From contig NZ_SPQL01000002.1 in NCBI RefSeq assembly GCF_004570385.1, forward strand, positions 124,001 through 188,000: 64,000 bases of DNA, in the 5' to 3' direction. The DNA comes from Blastococcus sp. CT_GayMR19 (lineage in GTDB: Bacteria > Actinomycetota > Actinomycetes > Mycobacteriales > Geodermatophilaceae). Below, one piece after another: positions 59,658 to 64,000 of this stretch; positions within the stretch are counted from its first letter, which is position 1; every line of letters begins with the position of its first letter. A model generated the notes under the pieces. It was not told the DNA's origin. It searched no databases and was given only the letters and a program-made list of their open reading frames with translations. The position numbers were made by a program, and so were the translations under genes.

Positions 59658-60155
59658 TCAGACCGCGCGGCGACGCCGGAACTCGGGCACCTGCGGGAGC
59701 GGCGTGGACCGCGCCGCGGCCAGCACCATCTGCGGGGACCGCGGCAGCCCGCGGCGGGTTGCCAGCCGCAGCGCCCGCGCGCCGGTGAGGACGTCGGTGC
59801 CGGGCGGGACGACCAGCAGATCGGCGCGGCGCGTGCCACCGTCCCAGGTCAGGCAGACCACGAGCGGGTCCATGCTGCGGAAGCCGCCGGTCCGCACGGT
59901 CCGGCCGAGGACGGCGAGCTTGCGCGGCACGGGCAGCCAGGCGTCGAGCGCGTAGGTGAAGCGTTCCACCCGCACTCCGCGACGGTCGAGCTCGGCGATC
60001 AGCTCCGGCAGCTCGACGGCGAGGTCGTTGCTCCGCGGGAACCAGCCGCCGTCGAAGGGCGAGTCGCCCGACCCGGCGTCCACTCGGAGACTCACCCGGA
60101 CGTCGATCCCGGCTCGGAAACCCTCGTCCAGAGCCGTGCGGGTGATCGTCGCCAT
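59658..60155 (-). CDS. DUF5994 family protein
   Basis: 165 residues. DGGWFPRSNDLAVELPELIA, RFTYALDAWLPVPRKLAVLG and GGFRSMDPLVVCLTW with DLLVVPPGTD match the actinobacterial DUF5994 family. No enzymatic motif visible; role unknown. Confidence 0.82.
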   Translation of the reverse strand: MATITRTALDEGFRAGIDVRVSLRVDAGSGDSPFDGGWFPRSNDLAVELPELIAELDRRGVRVERFTYALDAWLPVPRKLAVLGRTVRTGGFRSMDPLVVCLTWDGGTRRADLLVVPPGTDVLTGARALRLATRRGLPRSPQMVLAAARSTPLPQVPEFRRRRAV

Positions 60156-60322
60156 GCGCGTTCGGCCGCCTTTCGTCGCTCGCTCCGGGCCGCGACAGAC
60201 GACCCCGAAGGGAACCTACGGGGACATCTGCGCAGGTCCACGCCAAGAGACGGCGGGCGGGTCGGCGCGCTGCGGCCGGTCGTCACGGCCCGTGCGCGAC
60301 CGGCCACGAAGCCCCGCCGCCG

Positions 60323-60390
60323 TGATCATCGAGTTGTTGCCGCCGACACGCGACGACACGCTCATGCGAGCGTCAACAACTCGATGATCA
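60323..60390. repeat. 17-bp perfect inverted repeat with nested hairpin downstream of typA
   Basis: TGATCATCGAGTTGTTG (60323-60339) and its exact complement (60374-60390) flank 34 bases containing a second hairpin, ACGCTC-ATGC-GAGCGT. It could act as the typA terminator but is more elaborate; it looks like a REP-type element. Confidence 0.7.
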
Positions 60391-60418
60391 ACGGCCCGAC
60401 GGCGGGCGGCGAGCCGAG

Positions 60419-62311
<1,893 letters not shown>

Positions 62312-62407
62312 ACGAAAGAGCACCTCAGGGATTTCGGGGATTCGGCGCTCTGGTGCGCCGACATCTGGTAACGGTCGCCGGCCCGGCGACCTTCCCAGGC
62401 TACGCGC

Positions 62408-62752
62408 TCAGCGCGCGGCCACCGCCGTCCGCGGCCGGTCGGCCACCCCGTAGGTGGCCGCCGCGGCAGCGATCGTGACCAGACTCACCGCGAGCCAGCC
62501 CGGCAGTCCGACGCCGATCGCCAGGACATGGGCGAGGACGAAGGCGCCGACGTACAGCGCCCCGAGGCCCAGGGCGACCGCCCAGCCACGGCGCTGCACC
62601 CACAGCCACGCGGCCGCCAGCCCGGCGACGGCGAAGACCGCACCACCCAGGGCGCGGACGCCGGTGCCCTGCGCGATGCCGAAGCCGGCGGCGAGCCCGG
62701 CAGCGACGAGGACGGACGACGGGAAGCGGCGGGTGAGGGTCGCGGTCGACAT
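62408..62752 (-). CDS. Small four-helix membrane protein
   Basis: 114 residues. Four hydrophobic helices ([55 protein letters not shown] and [16 protein letters not shown]). Function unknown. Its ATG lies inside the first copy of a repeated palindrome, CGACATGTCG. Confidence 0.65.
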   Translation of the reverse strand: MSTATLTRRFPSSVLVAAGLAAGFGIAQGTGVRALGGAVFAVAGLAAAWLWVQRRGWAVALGLGALYVGAFVLAHVLAIGVGLPGWLAVSLVTIAAAAATYGVADRPRTAVAAR

Positions 62753-62844
62753 GTCGCCCAGTCTCCCCGACGACATGTCGCCCGACCGCCGCTCGAGCGC
62801 ACCGAGATCCGGGACGACATGTCGCTCGAGCGCACCGAGATCCG
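62747..62844. repeat. Triple CGACATGTCG palindrome with a 22-base duplication
   Basis: CGACATGTCG occurs at 62747-62756, 62771-62780 and 62815-62824. A 22-base segment beginning CGCTCGAGCGCACC is duplicated at 62790-62811 and 62823-62844. Arrays of such palindromes may be operators or a repeat family; no regulator is identified. Confidence 0.6.
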
Positions 62845-62920
62845 CCCGAGGGCGGTCTCGCGGGTCCCGGACACCGCGCTGAGGCGGATCTCGGCGACCG
62901 ACCACACCCCGAAGACGCGA

Positions 62921-62952
62921 CGAGGGCCCCGGGCGACTGCCCGGGGCCCTCG
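62921..62952. terminator. Hairpin terminator of the YceI gene
   Basis: Perfect 14-bp stem (arm CGAGGGCCCCGGGC) with loop GACT, 19 bases beyond the stop of the minus-strand YceI gene. Confidence 0.85.
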
Positions 62953-62970
62953 TTCGGAGGTGCGGATCGA

Positions 62971-63534
62971 TCAGGCGGTGCGGAGCACGGCCTCGATCTC
63001 GAGCTCGACGTTGATCTTGTCGCCGACGACCACGCCGCCGCCGTCCATCGGCATGGCGATGTCGACACCGAACGCGTTGCGGGAGATCTCGGTCTTGGCC
63101 GAGAAGCCGGCGCGCGTGCCGCCGTAGGCGTCGGGACCGAAGCCGTTGAGCTCCAGCGCCAGGGTGACCGGCTTGGTGATGCCCTTGATCGTGAGGTCGC
63201 CTTCGACGGTCCAGTCGGCACCATCGGTGCGGACGCCGGTGGAGACGAACGTCATCTCGGTGTAGTTGCCCACGTCGAAGAAGTCGGCCGAGCGGATGTG
63301 CGCGTCGCGCTGCTCCTGGCGGGTGTCGATCGAGTCCATGTTGATGCGCGCGGTGACGGTCGACTGGGCCGGGTCCTCCGCGGTCACGAGCTCGCCGGAG
63401 AAGTCACGGAAGTAGCCACGGACCTTGCTGACCATCATGTGGCGGACGGAGAAACCGACCGTCGAGTGCGTGGCGTCGATGTCCCACGTGCCGACGACGT
63501 AGCCGGGGATCTGGATAGCGGTGGAGCTGGTCAT
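62971..63534 (-). CDS. YceI family lipocalin-like protein
   Basis: 187 residues without a signal peptide. GTWDIDATHSTVGFSVRHMM, INMDSIDTRQEQRDAHIRSA and FFDVGNYTEMTF with ITKPVTLALELNGFG match YceI, which binds isoprenoid-like lipids in its barrel. Divergent from the MarR gene 90 bases away, a pairing that suggests control by it. Confidence 0.93.
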   Translation of the reverse strand: MTSSTAIQIPGYVVGTWDIDATHSTVGFSVRHMMVSKVRGYFRDFSGELVTAEDPAQSTVTARINMDSIDTRQEQRDAHIRSADFFDVGNYTEMTFVSTGVRTDGADWTVEGDLTIKGITKPVTLALELNGFGPDAYGGTRAGFSAKTEISRNAFGVDIAMPMDGGGVVVGDKINVELEIEAVLRTA

Positions 63535-63549
63535 GTCGAATGCCTCCGA

Positions 63550-63603
63550 GTAGTTGAGCGCTTGACCTTCTGCTCGACCGTAGCGTAGTTGAAGACTGAA
63601 CTA
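63550..63603. promoter_or_regulatory. Candidate MarR operator between yceI and marR
   Basis: TAGTTGAAGACTGAACTA (63586-63603) is an inverted repeat with 5-bp arms, and GTAGTTGA recurs at 63550-63557 and 63585-63592. The location between divergent yceI and marR genes fits an autoregulatory operator. Confidence 0.55.
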
Positions 63604-63624
63604 TTCCGCCAGTAGTCTGGAGGC

Positions 63625-64000
63625 ATGTCCTCGCCGGTGTCGTCTGCATCACAGCCCACCCGTGCGCCGCGCTGGCTCGACGCCGACGAGCAGAAGGCGT
63701 GGCGCGCGTGGCTCTACAGCGCGCAGCTGCTCATGGACCGGCTCGACCGGGACCTGACGCACGAGACGGGGATCTCGCACGCGTACTACGAGATCCTTGT
63801 CGCTCTGTCGGAAACGCCCGGCCGGAAGCTGCGCATGAGCGAGCTGGCCGATCGGCTCCTCTCCTCGCGCAGTCGCCTCTCGCACGCGGTCTCCCGGCTG
63901 GAGGAGCGCGGCTGGGTGGTCCGGGAGCTCTGCCAGGACGACGGCCGGGGCCAGCTCGCCGTCCTGACCGACAACGGCTTCGCGGCACTGGAGGCGGCGG
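63625..64000 (+). CDS. MarR-family transcriptional regulator (3' end beyond window)
   Basis: 125 residues are visible and the frame is open at the window end. SHAYYEILVALSETPGRKLR, MSELADRLLSSRSRLSHAVS and RLEERGWVVRELCQDDGRGQ give the winged helix-turn-helix with the D-x-R wing. ATG preceded by GGAGG. Probably represses yceI and itself. Confidence 0.9.
   Translation, partial: MSSPVSSASQPTRAPRWLDADEQKAWRAWLYSAQLLMDRLDRDLTHETGISHAYYEILVALSETPGRKLRMSELADRLLSSRSRLSHAVSRLEERGWVVRELCQDDGRGQLAVLTDNGFAALEAA

Noticed and set aside
60323-60390. Riboswitch or structured RNA upstream of a gene
   Set aside because: The inverted repeat lies downstream of typA and far from the start of any gene reading away from it, so a leader-RNA role is unlikely.

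Overview
This window comes from a very GC-rich actinobacterium. Evidence includes pervasive GTG starts, GC-rich codon ends, IdeR-type iron boxes, ECF sigma/anti-sigma pairs, an F420-type (Ddn-like) oxidoreductase and a Tat-exported enzyme. The gene repertoire suggests the Geodermatophilaceae (Blastococcus, Geodermatophilus, Modestobacter), but that is inference; no marker gene here settles it.

Layout. 0-5.2 kb: end of a winged-helix protein, an ECF sigma factor with its coupled partner, a Ddn-like reductase, a glutathionylspermidine-synthase-like ATP-grasp protein with a lipoprotein, a SIMPL protein and a zinc metallopeptidase. 5.2-7.7 kb: three small envelope/stress proteins (LEA-like, holin-family, DUF3618) ending in a strong terminator. 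7.8-14.4 kb: a response regulator and PAS-histidine kinase, then a surface-fibre locus: TasA-like protein, SipW-type signal peptidase, and two tandem copies of [small exported protein + receiver/pseudo-HPt protein], closed by an opposing OmpR-type regulator. 15.3-22.2 kb: iron metabolism (bfd-bfr, a five-gene ferric-siderophore importer with two binding proteins, a siderophore reductase) under two IdeR-like boxes. 22.7-28.5 kb: a three-gene membrane/cupredoxin operon, an isolated flbD-motA pair, and a second tasA copy about 89% identical to the first and sharing its phased promoter repeats. 28.6-33.0 kb: a PASTA-type Ser/Thr kinase, a cyclase-family enzyme and small or unknown proteins.

33.35-43.71 kb is an integrated element of about 10.4 kb in the 3' end of a tRNA-Ala(GGC) gene. 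It has 45-bp direct repeats at its ends, paired 12-mers near both ends, an excisionase and a tyrosine integrase. Its cargo is visibly less GC-rich than the chromosome. It carries a compact two-gene CBASS-like anti-phage system (CD-NTase plus a 2TM/beta-barrel Cap15-type effector), an Abi-C-like protein, a P-loop ATPase resembling the Sll1717 family, a small zinc-ribbon protein and other unknowns. I see no phage structural, replication or conjugation genes.

43.8-64 kb is chromosomal: a lipoprotein, VOC and AraC proteins, an M23 peptidase behind MtrA-like direct repeats, a TagF-like/NTP-transferase pair, a copper-handling operon (anti-sigma, CopC-CopD fusion, YcnI, SCO, membrane protein) divergent from its ECF sigma factor, a DUF47-Pit phosphate transporter pair, an MFS exporter, a TSUP permease behind a cysteine-rich leader peptide, an epimerase, DUF5994, TypA/BipA, YceI and a truncated MarR regulator.
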